A stretch of DNA of 64,000 bases, from positions 1,323,840-1,387,839 of the forward strand of contig NC_019780.1 in the NCBI RefSeq assembly GCF_000317615.1, in the 5' to 3' direction. Every line of letters starts with the position of its first letter. Within the stretch, counting starts at the first letter, position 1. Origin of the DNA: Dactylococcopsis salina PCC 8305. GTDB taxonomy: Bacteria; Cyanobacteriota; Cyanobacteriia; Cyanobacteriales; Rubidibacteraceae. The notes below the pieces were generated by a model. That model was given only the letters and a program-made list of their open reading frames with translations. It was not told the DNA's origin and ran no database searches. The translations under genes and the position numbers were made by a program. Positions 50,889 to 59,637 of this stretch are shown here, in pieces.

Positions 50889-51650
50889 ATGGAAAATTTA
50901 GACTGGATAATTGGAATTATTTTAGTTATAGTAGCAAGTACTTTAAGAGGCTTGTCGGGTTTTGGTTCTGCCATGATATTAACGCCAGGACTAAGCATTT
51001 TGTTTAATCCTCAAGAGGTGGTTGTTACTGTTATTTCATTAGAAATAGTGGCAACAGCAATTTTACTGCCAAATGCAATTTCAAAAACGAAGTGGCAGGA
51101 AGTTTTCCCGATGAGCTTTGCGGCGATATTAATGATTCCAGTGGGAGTGATATTTCTAAATAAACTTGATGCAGAATTAATACGAATGTTAATTGGGATT
51201 TTACTGTTAGTCACTGTTTTTTTATTATTTAATAGTGATCGGTACAATTTAGATATAAAACCTAGTGTTTCCTTAAATCTTGCCGTTGGTGCTTTTAGTG
51301 GATTTTTAACTAGTCTCACTAGCATGGGAGGAATTCCCATTGTTTTATATCAATTTTTGCTAAGTGATTCAGCGACAGAAAAACGTGCTACCTTTATTAG
51401 TTTTTTTGCTTTCACACAAATTATTGCATTAATTTCATATTTAATTACAGATTTATTATCAATGCAAGTTATTCAAATGTTTCTATATTTTTCACCTGTT
51501 TTTATAGCTGGTATATTTTTGGGACGATTTTTATTCACATATGTAAAAGAAACGGTTTTCAATAAATTGATTATTTATCTATTATTCATCATGTCATTAT
51601 TAGCTCTCTTTCCAACTATGGAAACAATTTTTATGGCTCTCCTAGACTAG
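50889..51650 (+). CDS. TauE/SafE (TSUP) family permease
   Basis: 253 residues, seven or eight hydrophobic helices, with LRGLSGFGSAMILTPGLSIL at the start and a second half repeat GAFSGFLTSLTSMGGIPIVL: the two inverted TSUP repeats. Family members export sulfite, sulfoacetate or take up other anions. Located 27 bases after the YeiH-type gene, so both probably form the efflux arm of the sulfur cluster. Confidence 0.88.
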   Translation: MENLDWIIGIILVIVASTLRGLSGFGSAMILTPGLSILFNPQEVVVTVISLEIVATAILLPNAISKTKWQEVFPMSFAAILMIPVGVIFLNKLDAELIRMLIGILLLVTVFLLFNSDRYNLDIKPSVSLNLAVGAFSGFLTSLTSMGGIPIVLYQFLLSDSATEKRATFISFFAFTQIIALISYLITDLLSMQVIQMFLYFSPVFIAGIFLGRFLFTYVKETVFNKLIIYLLFIMSLLALFPTMETIFMALLD

Positions 51651-51652
51651 AT

Positions 51653-51799
51653 AGGGTCTGCTGAATAAAGTTCATTGGTCGGCGTGCTTCGGGAGTCTCC
51701 CGTCGATCGAGATGTTGAGGGGAAACGTCTTGCACTAATCCTTGGCAATAGCCTTAAAGGCTGATTTGGTAAGAATTTCAGCTTTATTCAGCAACCCCT
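51653..51799. repeat. MITE-like element (family B), short copy 3
   Basis: 147 bp with tips AGGGTCTGCTGAATAAAG and, inverted, AGGGGTTGCTGAATAAAG (16 of 18 bases match). Lacks the GGCAAGA and GATGGGG expansion of the other copies. The interior reads CGTGCTTCGGGAGTCTCC. It separates the sulfur cluster from the convergent urt genes. Confidence 0.75.
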
Positions 51800-51845
51800 C
51801 GCTGCTTCAATCATAGCGGTAAACTCGCCTTTCATAAAAATCCCC

Positions 51846-52547
51846 TTAAACTGCCAAGTATTGATTGACCATAGAATCGGTTAACGCTTTCGTCTCTCCT
51901 CGCGCGACGATCGCGCCCTTATCCATAATAAAAAACTTTTCAGCAAGCTGACGAGCGAAATCAATTTTCTGTTCAACCACTAAAACCGTAATCCCTTTTT
52001 CCTTATTAATACGTTTCAAAGTCTCCTCAATTTCCTGCACAATTGAAGGCTGAATCCCCTCCGTTGGTTCATCCAATAACATCAATTTGGGATTACACAT
52101 TAACCCTCTAGCAATGGCTAATTGTTGTTGTTGTCCGCCACTTAATAAACCCCCTTGACGAGACAAATGTTCCTTTAACATCGGGAAAAACTCAAAGATT
52201 TCATCAGGAACTTTTTTACTTTTTCTCCCACTAGCCGCCAACCCCAATTTCAAATTATCTAAAACCGATAAATAGGGAATAATCTCCCGTCCTTGAGGAA
52301 TATAAGCAATGCCATATTTTGCGCGTTTATAAGTTGGGGTTTTACTAATATCATCGGCATCAAAAACCATACTCCCTTTACTGAGAGCATTTAAACCGAT
52401 AATACTCCGTAAAAGGGTGGTTTTCCCCACCCCATTTCGTCCTAATAAGCAAGCTAAATCCCCTTTTTCTACTTTCATGGAGATATCAAACAAAACTGGC
52501 GTTTGTCCATAGCCTGCGGTAACATTTGAGAGTTCAAGCAGCGACAT
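51846..52547 (-). CDS. urtE: Urea ABC transporter ATPase UrtE
   Basis: 233 residues from the ATG at 52547 (MSLLELSNVTAGYGQTPVLF); a longer frame to 52580 overlaps urtD too far. Walker A GRNGVGKTT, YIPQGREIIPYLSV, signature LSGGQQQQLAI, Walker B LMLLDEPTEGIQPSIV. LivF-like partner of UrtD. Overlaps the urtD 3' end by 14 bases. Last gene of urtABCDE. Confidence 0.93.
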   Translation of the reverse strand: MSLLELSNVTAGYGQTPVLFDISMKVEKGDLACLLGRNGVGKTTLLRSIIGLNALSKGSMVFDADDISKTPTYKRAKYGIAYIPQGREIIPYLSVLDNLKLGLAASGRKSKKVPDEIFEFFPMLKEHLSRQGGLLSGGQQQQLAIARGLMCNPKLMLLDEPTEGIQPSIVQEIEETLKRINKEKGITVLVVEQKIDFARQLAEKFFIMDKGAIVARGETKALTDSMVNQYLAV

Positions 52548-53289
52548 CGATTCTTTCACGACCAAGATAGACCTCCACAACTTTCGGGTTATTTTGTACT
52601 TCTTCCACGCTTCCTTCCGCTAAAGTTTGTCCTTGGTGAAGAACAACAATGCGCTGGGCAATTTGTTTAACAAATTCCATATCATGTTCAATTACAACCA
52701 CCGCATGAAACTCGGACATGGCTTTAATAATTTCCCCTGTAGTGTGAGTTTCTTCGGGAGTCATGCCTGCAGTCGGTTCATCTAATAAAATTACAGTGGG
52801 GTCTTGCGCCAAAACCATGCCAATTTCTACCCACTGTTTTTGTCCATGAGACAGGGAAGAAACTTTAGTTCCCGCGTCGTCCATTAACCCGATACGCTCT
52901 AAAACCGACGTGATTTTATGGCGTTTCATTGTGGTGAGTTTGGCAGTAATGGAGGCAAAAATGCCGTGAGACCCTTTGAGGGCAAGTAAAATGTTCTCAA
53001 AGACCGTTAACTCGTTATAAACGTTAGGATTTTGGAATTTGCGTCCAATTCCCATCCGAGCGATTTCGTGAGGCGGATGATTTGTGATATTTTTCTCTTG
53101 AAATTCTACGTGACCGTGAGCCACTGGAGATTTACCAACAATGGCATCAAGTAGGGTACTTTTACCAGCACCATTGGGTCCGATAATGGTGACGATTTCA
53201 CGGTCAGCAACCTCAAGGTTAACGCCTTTGAGGGCTTTAAATCCAAAAAATTCAACTTGTAAGTCTTTAACGGAAAGAATTTGATTCAT
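52534..53289 (-). CDS. urtD: Urea ABC transporter ATPase UrtD
   Basis: 251 residues, LivG-like. Walker A GPNGAGKSTLLDAI, the LivG-type IGRKFQNPNVYNELTVFENI, signature SLSHGQKQWVEIGMVLAQDP, Walker B ILLDEPTAGMTPEET and VVIEHDMEFVK. SHGQ rather than SGGQ is normal in UrtD. Located 14 bases after urtC. Confidence 0.95.
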   Translation of the reverse strand: MNQILSVKDLQVEFFGFKALKGVNLEVADREIVTIIGPNGAGKSTLLDAIVGKSPVAHGHVEFQEKNITNHPPHEIARMGIGRKFQNPNVYNELTVFENILLALKGSHGIFASITAKLTTMKRHKITSVLERIGLMDDAGTKVSSLSHGQKQWVEIGMVLAQDPTVILLDEPTAGMTPEETHTTGEIIKAMSEFHAVVVIEHDMEFVKQIAQRIVVLHQGQTLAEGSVEEVQNNPKVVEVYLGRERIDVAA

Positions 53290-53303
53290 GGGGGATTAAC
53301 TCC

Positions 53304-54497
53304 TTAGCGACGGAAAAATTGCTTGCTCAACATTTTCAAGGGTAATTTTATTAATTTCTGTAACGGTGTTATCCAATCAATGAGTTGGGCTTGTAAATAA
53401 CCACTAGAAGAATTAGCAGTTGCGGCTTTCCTGTTCCCTTGAATAAAATTTAGGGTTTTAGGAATTAAACTCATTAAGCCGTTGGGAATGAATAAAACAA
53501 CCACCAAGAGTAACACACCGACAATTAATTGCCAGTCTTGTGTCACTTGTTCAGCATAGTTCTGCACTTGTCCTAAAATCAAGGCGGCGGCAAGGGGACC
53601 AATTAAAGTTCCGCGTCCGCCAATGGCAACCCAAATCACAACTTGTGTGCCAAAGGAAACGGCGAGATACACTGGCGAAATAAATTGATTGAGGGCAACA
53701 AATAATCCGCCAGCAATGCCAGCAATGCCAGCAGAAACTGTCCAGATAAAAATCTTGTAGCTGGCGATATCGTAACCTAAAAAGGAAATGCGTCGTTCGT
53801 TTTCTTTGATGGAACGGAGAATTAAACCAAAGTTAGATTCAGTCAGCCACCAGGTTCCCACTAAAACCGCGGTGGTAAAGACTAAACTTAGCCAATACAG
53901 TCCAATGAGGGGGATTTCTGCCCCAAAAAAACTTAAAGGCGCAACGTCGGTAATGCCGTTTGTTCCACCCGTGTAGGCTTGTTGACTGACAAAAAAGGTG
54001 GTGAGCGCTGAAGAAATGGCGAGACTAATAATGGTGATATAAACGCCACTGACACGAGAATGAAAGATAAACCAACCGATGATGTAAGCAAAGCCAGCAG
54101 GAAACAATACCATCGCTATCATCGCAATGGGGAAGTATTGGAGAGGGGCGATAAACCAAGGCAGTTGTTCTAAGCCATTCCAAACCATAAAGTCAGGTAG
54201 GGCAACCCCATAGTTATTGGCTTCGGCAGAAACATTGAGTTTCAGATAATATGCCATTGCATAAGCACCGAGGGTAAAAAATACGCCTTGGGCGAAGCTG
54301 AGAATCCCAGTAAATCCCCAGACTAAATCAAGGGAGATGGCAAGAGCGCCAAATAACAAGAGTTTTGCGGTGAGTGAGGTTTGAAACTCTCCCATGATCA
54401 GGGGGAAAATGGCGAAAATGAGAAACCCGATCCCAACGCCGATCGCGCGTTTTTTGGGAAAGGTTGAGGGTTGTATGCCAGATAAGGCTTGTGTCAT
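53304..54497 (-). CDS. urtC: Urea ABC transporter permease UrtC
   Basis: 397 residues, about ten membrane helices, LivM-like. Seen: LAISLDLVWGFTGILSFAQG, FFTLGAYAMAYYL, TGGTNGITDV, the docking loop RSIKENERRISFLGYDIASY and AIGGRGTLIGPLAAALILG. Forms the channel with UrtB. Confidence 0.95.
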   Translation of the reverse strand: MTQALSGIQPSTFPKKRAIGVGIGFLIFAIFPLIMGEFQTSLTAKLLLFGALAISLDLVWGFTGILSFAQGVFFTLGAYAMAYYLKLNVSAEANNYGVALPDFMVWNGLEQLPWFIAPLQYFPIAMIAMVLFPAGFAYIIGWFIFHSRVSGVYITIISLAISSALTTFFVSQQAYTGGTNGITDVAPLSFFGAEIPLIGLYWLSLVFTTAVLVGTWWLTESNFGLILRSIKENERRISFLGYDIASYKIFIWTVSAGIAGIAGGLFVALNQFISPVYLAVSFGTQVVIWVAIGGRGTLIGPLAAALILGQVQNYAEQVTQDWQLIVGVLLLVVVLFIPNGLMSLIPKTLNFIQGNRKAATANSSSGYLQAQLIDWITPLQKLIKLPLKMLSKQFFRR

Positions 54498-54529
54498 AAA
54501 AATTTTTCCTCTTTAAATAACGGTAGGGC

Positions 54530-55477
54530 TTAACCCCGCTTTTGCACGGTGAAAAGTCCTTCTGGGCGATAACGAATGATGATAATTACCGCAGTGAGAA
54601 CAATGACGCGAGCCACTGGATCATTAAGGAAAAACGCGATCGCGGCGTTCGATTCACCAATCACAAATGCACCAGCAAGAACACCAACTAATTTATCCAC
54701 GCCACCTGTTACCACCACCATCCAAGCATCCACGAGATAATCTTGACCCATGGGCGGGGAAACCGTTTTAATGGCAGAAATAACCGTTCCCGAAATTCCT
54801 GCTAATCCACAGCCATAAGCAAAGGTTGCCATATCCACTAAATTAGTATTGATGCCGAGACATTTTGCCATGTCACGGTTTTGAGTGACCGCTCGCATTT
54901 GTCGCCCCAAGCTCGTTCCGTAGAGAAGATAAGCAGTAAGGAGTAATAGCGCGATCGCAACCCCGATAATAAATAGGCGATAATAGGAAATGGAGACCGT
55001 CGGATCACCTGCCGCATCAGTGAGTAGGGTTAAGTTTCCTGAAATATAAGAAGGAGCGCGAACATATTTCAATTGCGCCGTAAACATGAGTTTAATCACC
55101 CCACGAATGACAATACTCAACCCCCAAGTGGCTAACAAGGTTTCCAAAGGACGACCATGAAGACGACGAATGACGCTTACTTCTAGCAAGGCGCCAATAA
55201 TCCCCGTAATTAGAAAAGCAAAGGGAATAGTGAGTAACAAGTCCATCTGAAACAACTCTTGCATCAGAAACGTGACATACGCTCCCAACATAATAAACTC
55301 GCCATGCGCCAAGTTAATAATCCGCATCACCCCGAAGGTAATGGCAAGCCCTAAGCCTGTTAGTAACAAAATACCAACAATCCCAATGCCACTCACTAAT
55401 TGATTCAGAAGGGGAACAAACTGGAAGCCTGCATCTTCCTGAGCGAATAAATAGGTGAGTGCAACCTGATTAAACAA
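54530..55477 (-). CDS. urtB: Urea ABC transporter permease UrtB
   Basis: About 315 residues, LivH-like. Seen: LLLTGLGLAITFGVMRIINL, AHGEFIMLGAYVTFLMQ, the docking loop RAVTQNRDMAKCLGINTNLV and TGGVDKLVGVLAGAFVIGE. No ATG precedes. TTG 55477 has AGGAG 8 bases upstream and is preferred; TTG 55513 would add 12 residues. Separated from urtA by about 400 bases of repeats, unlike the compact operons of other cyanobacteria. Confidence 0.9.
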   Translation of the reverse strand: MFNQVALTYLFAQEDAGFQFVPLLNQLVSGIGIVGILLLTGLGLAITFGVMRIINLAHGEFIMLGAYVTFLMQELFQMDLLLTIPFAFLITGIIGALLEVSVIRRLHGRPLETLLATWGLSIVIRGVIKLMFTAQLKYVRAPSYISGNLTLLTDAAGDPTVSISYYRLFIIGVAIALLLLTAYLLYGTSLGRQMRAVTQNRDMAKCLGINTNLVDMATFAYGCGLAGISGTVISAIKTVSPPMGQDYLVDAWMVVVTGGVDKLVGVLAGAFVIGESNAAIAFFLNDPVARVIVLTAVIIIIRYRPEGLFTVQKRG

Positions 55478-55525
55478 AATTTTTTCTCCTTTTTCTGCAA
55501 TGAACTTGAGCAACGATCATTCATG

Positions 55526-55898
55526 TGCCAACTCCCCCAAACTTGGGGGATTTAGGGGGCAACTCCCCCAAACTTGGGGGATTTAGGGGGCAACTCCCCC
55601 AAACTTGGCAGGGCTGTTTCATTCTCGGGGTCAAAATTGAATGCGATCGCCTGAACCCCTTATTGTACGTTCGATCGAACGCTTTTTCTTACTTTTTGGC
55701 TTTTTCTTAACAAAAAAGCCGTAAAACCCCTGCTATTCCTAACATCTGGAAAAGGCAAAAAAATAGAATGAAACAGCCCTGCCCAAACTTGGGGGATTTA
55801 GGGGGCAACTCCCCAAACTGGGAGGATTTAGGGGGCAACTCCCCAAACTTGGGGGATTTAGGGGGCAACTCCCCAAACTGGGAGGATTTAGGGAGCAA
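55526..55898. repeat. Tandem repeats interrupted by a 173-bp MITE between urtA and urtB
   Basis: Units CCCCAAACTTGGGGGATTTA and GGGGGCAACT repeat about three times from 55526 and four times from 55783, the latter alternating with CCCAAACTGGGAGGATTTAG. Between them, 55609-55781, lies an element with perfect 17-bp inverted tips CAGGGCTGTTTCATTCT and AGAATGAAACAGCCCTG. Short frames in the array are low-complexity (GELPPKS units) and not genes. Confidence 0.85.
55609..55781. mobile_element. MITE with perfect 17-bp inverted tips (family D)
   Basis: Tips as given for the surrounding array; interior holds one HIP1-like GCGATCGC, the palindrome CGTTCGATCGAACG and a T-rich hairpin (CGGCTTTTTTGTTAAG inverted nearby). 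Flanked on both sides by CCCAAACTTGG, so it entered one unit of the array. No coding capacity. Confidence 0.75.
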
Positions 55899-57266
55899 CT
55901 ATAAATACTTCGTTTCTAGATTTTCCTTACCCGTTTCTTTCGTGGGATCACTGCGGTTATCAGGGCTAGGATGGACACACATCCGTCCTGGATATAAGGC
56001 TTGACTCCAGGGAATGGGTTTAATTGCAGAAGGACTGGAGAAGACAATATCGGCTTGTCCGTCTTCTTGCCAGCGACCAATTCGCGCGTAGAGATAGGTG
56101 TGATAATTATCCGCATCCATTTTTACTTTGCCTTGCGGGGCGTTAAATTCTTGTCCTCTGGTAGCTTCTCGAAGCGTTTTCGTATCAATTTCTTCTCCAG
56201 CCTCTAAAACATCTTTCATTGCTTGCGCCATGAAGAAGGTCTGTAAATAAGCCGCTTCCATAACGCCGTTCGTGACGCGATTTTCTCCAAACATTTCTTT
56301 GAATTCACGAACAAATTGCTGATTTTCAGGTGTATCCACGCTTTGGAAATAATTAAAACTCGTGTAGTGTCCGGCGGCATATTCTGCGCCCATTGCCTGA
56401 ATTTCCTCTTCTGTAGTGGGATACGCCATGATCGGAATATCATCGGAGGTGATGCCAGAGTCTCTGTATTGACGATAAAATGCAGGGATACTGTCTCCCA
56501 CCAAGTTACTGAGAACAAAATCGGGTTTTGCCTGTTTAATTTTATTAATAATGGTGATAAACTCGGTGGTTCCTAGCGGGGCATATTCGTCACCCATAAC
56601 TTGTCCGCCGAGCTTTTCTAATTCAGCTTTGGCGATACGATTGCTTTCTTTAGGGTAAATATAATCAGACCCAATAAAAAAGCCTTTCGGACCGAAGTTC
56701 TCGTAACAATAGGGAATGGAATCAGTAATTTGTTGATTTGGAGCCGCCCCAGTGTAGAAAACATTGGAACTACACTCGTTTCCTTCGTAATAAACCGGGT
56801 AATAAAGCAGGGAGTCTTTTTCTTCAAATACAGGTAAAACAGATTTCCGACTCGCAGAAGTGTAGCAACCTAAAACACAACTCACTTGATCTTCATCAAT
56901 CAGACGCTTAGACATTTGGTTATATAAATCCCAGTTGGAGTCGGGGTTAACCACAACTCTCTGAATTTTGCGACCCGCAATTCCTTCGCCGTTTCCTTCC
57001 CAGGGACCGGTACCACTATTAATCTGATCAATGGCTAAAAATGTGGAATCTTGTAGGGATTTTTCCACAATGGCAATGCTTCCAGTTGTGGAATACATCA
57101 CACCGACTTTAATCGGATTTTCTCCCAAATCGCCTTGAGAATTTGCTCCGCCGCCGCCACGAGTACAGGAGGCTAAAATTCCTGTTCCCACCGCAAGAGA
57201 GCTATATTTTAGGAATTTACGGCGCGAGGTTCGACCTAAGTTAAAGTATAAGGGTTTTTTTGTCAT
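55899..57266 (-). CDS. urtA: Urea ABC transporter substrate-binding protein UrtA
   Basis: 455 residues from the ATG at 57266 (AGGAAA RBS; a longer frame to 57317 is rejected). Twin-arginine signal with lipobox: TSRRKFLKYSSLAVGTGILA then SC. Binding domain: IKVGVMYSTTGSIAIVEKSL, CVLGCYTSASRKSVLPVFEE, LYYPVYYEGNECSSNVFYTG and the late RGQEFNAPQGKVKMDADNYH, all UrtA-specific. The last residues (KENLETKYL) lie beside the repeat array. Export folded by Tat is typical for cyanobacterial UrtA. Confidence 0.95.
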   Translation of the reverse strand: MTKKPLYFNLGRTSRRKFLKYSSLAVGTGILASCTRGGGGANSQGDLGENPIKVGVMYSTTGSIAIVEKSLQDSTFLAIDQINSGTGPWEGNGEGIAGRKIQRVVVNPDSNWDLYNQMSKRLIDEDQVSCVLGCYTSASRKSVLPVFEEKDSLLYYPVYYEGNECSSNVFYTGAAPNQQITDSIPYCYENFGPKGFFIGSDYIYPKESNRIAKAELEKLGGQVMGDEYAPLGTTEFITIINKIKQAKPDFVLSNLVGDSIPAFYRQYRDSGITSDDIPIMAYPTTEEEIQAMGAEYAAGHYTSFNYFQSVDTPENQQFVREFKEMFGENRVTNGVMEAAYLQTFFMAQAMKDVLEAGEEIDTKTLREATRGQEFNAPQGKVKMDADNYHTYLYARIGRWQEDGQADIVFSSPSAIKPIPWSQALYPGRMCVHPSPDNRSDPTKETGKENLETKYL

Positions 57267-57317
57267 AATTTTTCCTGAAAACGGTAGAGATAAAAAAGCA
57301 CTACTTACCCCATTCAT

Positions 57318-57690
57318 GCCCTATTAATCAGCATGAACTGCATTGCTTTACTTTGAAGATAGGTTAAACTTTATTATTTTTTAAAACTGTTTTTCTTGAT
57401 ACAAAAATTATGGTTGTCCTTTGTCTTTCGTTATTTGTCCTTCGTCCTTTGTCATTCGTGATTAGTTAAGAGAGTAGTTTTCCTAATGACTAATGACTAA
57501 TGACCAGTGACCAATGACTAATTGGTGTTGGGTTTCGTAAACTCCACCCAACCTACATGGTTGTCCTTTGTCCTGATTGGTGTTGGGTTTCGCGTGGAGA
57601 CATTCCATGGGTGGAGACGTTCCATGGGTGGAGACGTTCCATGGGTGGAGACGTTCCATGGAACGTCTCCACCCAACCTACTTTTCAGGG
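57318..57690. repeat. Repeat-rich region upstream of urtA
   Basis: Holds GTCCTTTGTC/GTCCTTCGTC words, TGACTAATGACTAATGACC words, two copies of GGTGTTGGGTTTCG ... CCACCCAACCTAC, and at 57592-57674 four units of GGGTGGAGACGTTCCAT closing in the palindrome GGAGACGTTCCATGGAACGT. The urtA promoter must lie at 57270-57420, which is AT-rich; no GTA-N8-TAC NtcA site was found by eye. Confidence 0.75.
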
Positions 57691-57698
57691 TGAAATGA

Positions 57699-57953
57699 TT
57701 ATAACTTCGCTCTCACGGTAAATTCATAATCTCCCCCAGGTTCAAGCTGATAATCACATCGCTCTAAAAATCGTCCCAATGGTTCAAAAATTAAGGCTCT
57801 TCCTAGAGACGGGTGAACGACTAAACGACCTTGACGAAATTTCCACTGAAAAGACCATTGATAACTTCCAGCGCTCACCTCTCCTTCCATTTTTCCTTCT
57901 CGCAACGATTGGCGAATAACACGGACATAAGCGGTTGTTTTGGGAACGCTCAC
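57699..57953 (-). CDS. DUF3146 family protein
   Basis: 84 residues. Matches the cyanobacterial DUF3146 pattern: TTAYVRVIRQS, GEVSAGSYQWSFQWKFRQG, HPSLGRALIFEPLGRFLER and LEPGGDYEFTVRAKL. Function unknown; likely a small beta protein. It is divergent from the GTPase gene. Confidence 0.85.
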   Translation of the reverse strand: MSVPKTTAYVRVIRQSLREGKMEGEVSAGSYQWSFQWKFRQGRLVVHPSLGRALIFEPLGRFLERCDYQLEPGGDYEFTVRAKL

Positions 57954-58063
57954 ACCTTGACTCCTGAATCCATCACTTTCTGGAAATCACCATAGCAAAT
58001 TTCCACAAAGGACGGTGTTATTTGTTATTGATCAATGTAGCAGTGCATTATAGGTGGTCGTCT

Positions 58064-59518
58064 GTGACTAAATCTGATTCTGAGTCTATTCATCGCAATC
58101 ATCAGGAAACAAGGGAGTTAGATGAAGTAATTTTCAGTTTTGAAGAGATTACTGCGGAAATTAACTACAAACAAGCGCAAGACTCCCTCAGAAGTCTGGT
58201 TCAGCAAATTGACCTCACGGAAGAAGAGCAATCAGGGTTAGAATCAGAAATTAATTATCTGACAGCAATGTTGGATAAGTTAGAACAATCAGTGGTGCAA
58301 ATCGCTGCGTTTGGAATGGTGGGAAGAGGGAAGTCTTCGGTTTTAAATGCACTGTTAGGAGAAAATGTGTTTCAAACGGGTCCGTTACATGGAGTGACTC
58401 GCACCATCGGAAGCGCGAATTGGGAGTTAACTGAGGAAAGTTTAGGAAATAGTGAACAGGATGTTTTGCGGGTGTCGTTACCGAGTCATCAACAAGCGAG
58501 TGTTCAATTGGTGGATACGCCTGGCATTGATGAGGTTGATGGGGAAACCCGCGAGTTAATGGCGCACCAAATCGCAAAACAGGCTGATTTGATTTTATTT
58601 ATTATTGCTGGGGATATTACAAAGGTTGAATATAACGCCTTGTCTCGGTTGCGAGAAGTGGGAAAACCGATGCTGTTGGTGTTTAATAAAATTGACCAAT
58701 ATCCAGAAACCGATCGAGCGGCGATTTATGAGACAATTTGTAGCGATCGGGTGAAAGAGCTTTTAACCTCAGAAGAAGTGGTCATGGTGGCTGCGTCTCC
58801 CCTAGTTAAACGAGGGGTGCGTCATCGGGATGGGACAATAAAAGTTAAAACAGAAGTGGGAAACCCACAAGTTCAAGAGTTAAAAGGGAAAATTTTAGAG
58901 ATTTTGTACCGTGAGGGAAAGTCTCTAGTTGCGTTGAATACAATGCTTTACGCGGATGAAGTCAACGAACAGATTTTATCGAGAAAGTTAGAAATTCGTG
59001 CTGAAGCGGCGGAAGATTTAATCTGGAAAGCGGTAATGACAAAAGCGGTTGCGGTGGCGTTAAATCCCGTGACGGTTTTAGACTTATTTACAGGTGCGGT
59101 AGTGGATGTGGCGATGATTTTGGCGTTATCCCGTTTATATGGGATTCCCATGACTCAAACGGCTGCGATTGGCTTATTACAGAAAATCGCCATCAGTATG
59201 GGAGGAATCAGCGCCAGTGAAGTTTTAACCACGTTGGGTTTAAGTGGGCTGAAAGGACTGTTAGGATTATCCACATCAGTGACAGGAGGTGCGTCGTTTG
59301 TTCCTTATGTTTCGGTGGCGATTACCCAAGCGGGAGTGGCTGGCGTTTCTTCCTACGCCATTGGTCATGTGACGAATAGTTATCTGGCGAATGGTGCGTC
59401 TTGGGGGTTAGATGGACCGAAAGCGGTGGTTAAAAATATTCTTGACTCGTTGGATGAGGAATCTATTTTGAATCGGATTAAGGGAGAGTTACAAGAGAAG
59501 TTGTTTCCTGTTGAATAG
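58064..59518 (+). CDS. GTPase with DUF697 domain
   Basis: 484 residues from GTG 58064 (AGGTGG 6 bases upstream). N-terminal helical part, then an Era/YfjP-like GTPase: G1 GMVGRGKSSVLNALLG, G2 Thr in GVTRTI, G3 DTPGIDE, G4 FNKID. C-terminal DUF697 hydrophobic helices (VALNPVTVLDLFTGAVVDVA, AISMGGISASEVLTTLGLSG) place it at the membrane. Common in cyanobacteria; precise role unknown. Confidence 0.88.
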   Translation: MTKSDSESIHRNHQETRELDEVIFSFEEITAEINYKQAQDSLRSLVQQIDLTEEEQSGLESEINYLTAMLDKLEQSVVQIAAFGMVGRGKSSVLNALLGENVFQTGPLHGVTRTIGSANWELTEESLGNSEQDVLRVSLPSHQQASVQLVDTPGIDEVDGETRELMAHQIAKQADLILFIIAGDITKVEYNALSRLREVGKPMLLVFNKIDQYPETDRAAIYETICSDRVKELLTSEEVVMVAASPLVKRGVRHRDGTIKVKTEVGNPQVQELKGKILEILYREGKSLVALNTMLYADEVNEQILSRKLEIRAEAAEDLIWKAVMTKAVAVALNPVTVLDLFTGAVVDVAMILALSRLYGIPMTQTAAIGLLQKIAISMGGISASEVLTTLGLSGLKGLLGLSTSVTGGASFVPYVSVAITQAGVAGVSSYAIGHVTNSYLANGASWGLDGPKAVVKNILDSLDEESILNRIKGELQEKLFPVE

Positions 59519-59520
59519 TT

Positions 59521-59613
59521 ATATCAGGTTCGCTGAATCCATGATAAAAAGTAGGTTGGGTGGAGTTTACGAAACCCAACACCAATTATAAGCAATTACC
59601 CGAATTTCCCTTT
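59521..59613. repeat. MITE-like element (family C), copy 3
   Basis: Left tip ATATCAGGTTCG is perfect. Core ATGATAAAAAGTAGGTTGGG, GTTTACGAAACCCAACACC and TATAAGCAATTACCCGAA; right tip decayed. Starts 3 bases after the GTPase stop. Confidence 0.7.
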
Positions 59614-59637
59614 GTTTTCCAATGACTAATGTTGATA

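Noticed and set aside
55707-56004. Frames on both strands through the urtA-urtB repeats
   Set aside because: Product is a GELPPKSP or GNSPNLGDL repeat arising from the DNA array, not a protein family.
57270-57420. NtcA binding site upstream of urtA
   Set aside because: Expected for a urea transporter, but no GTA-N8-TAC was found by eye on either strand; a weaker site cannot be excluded.
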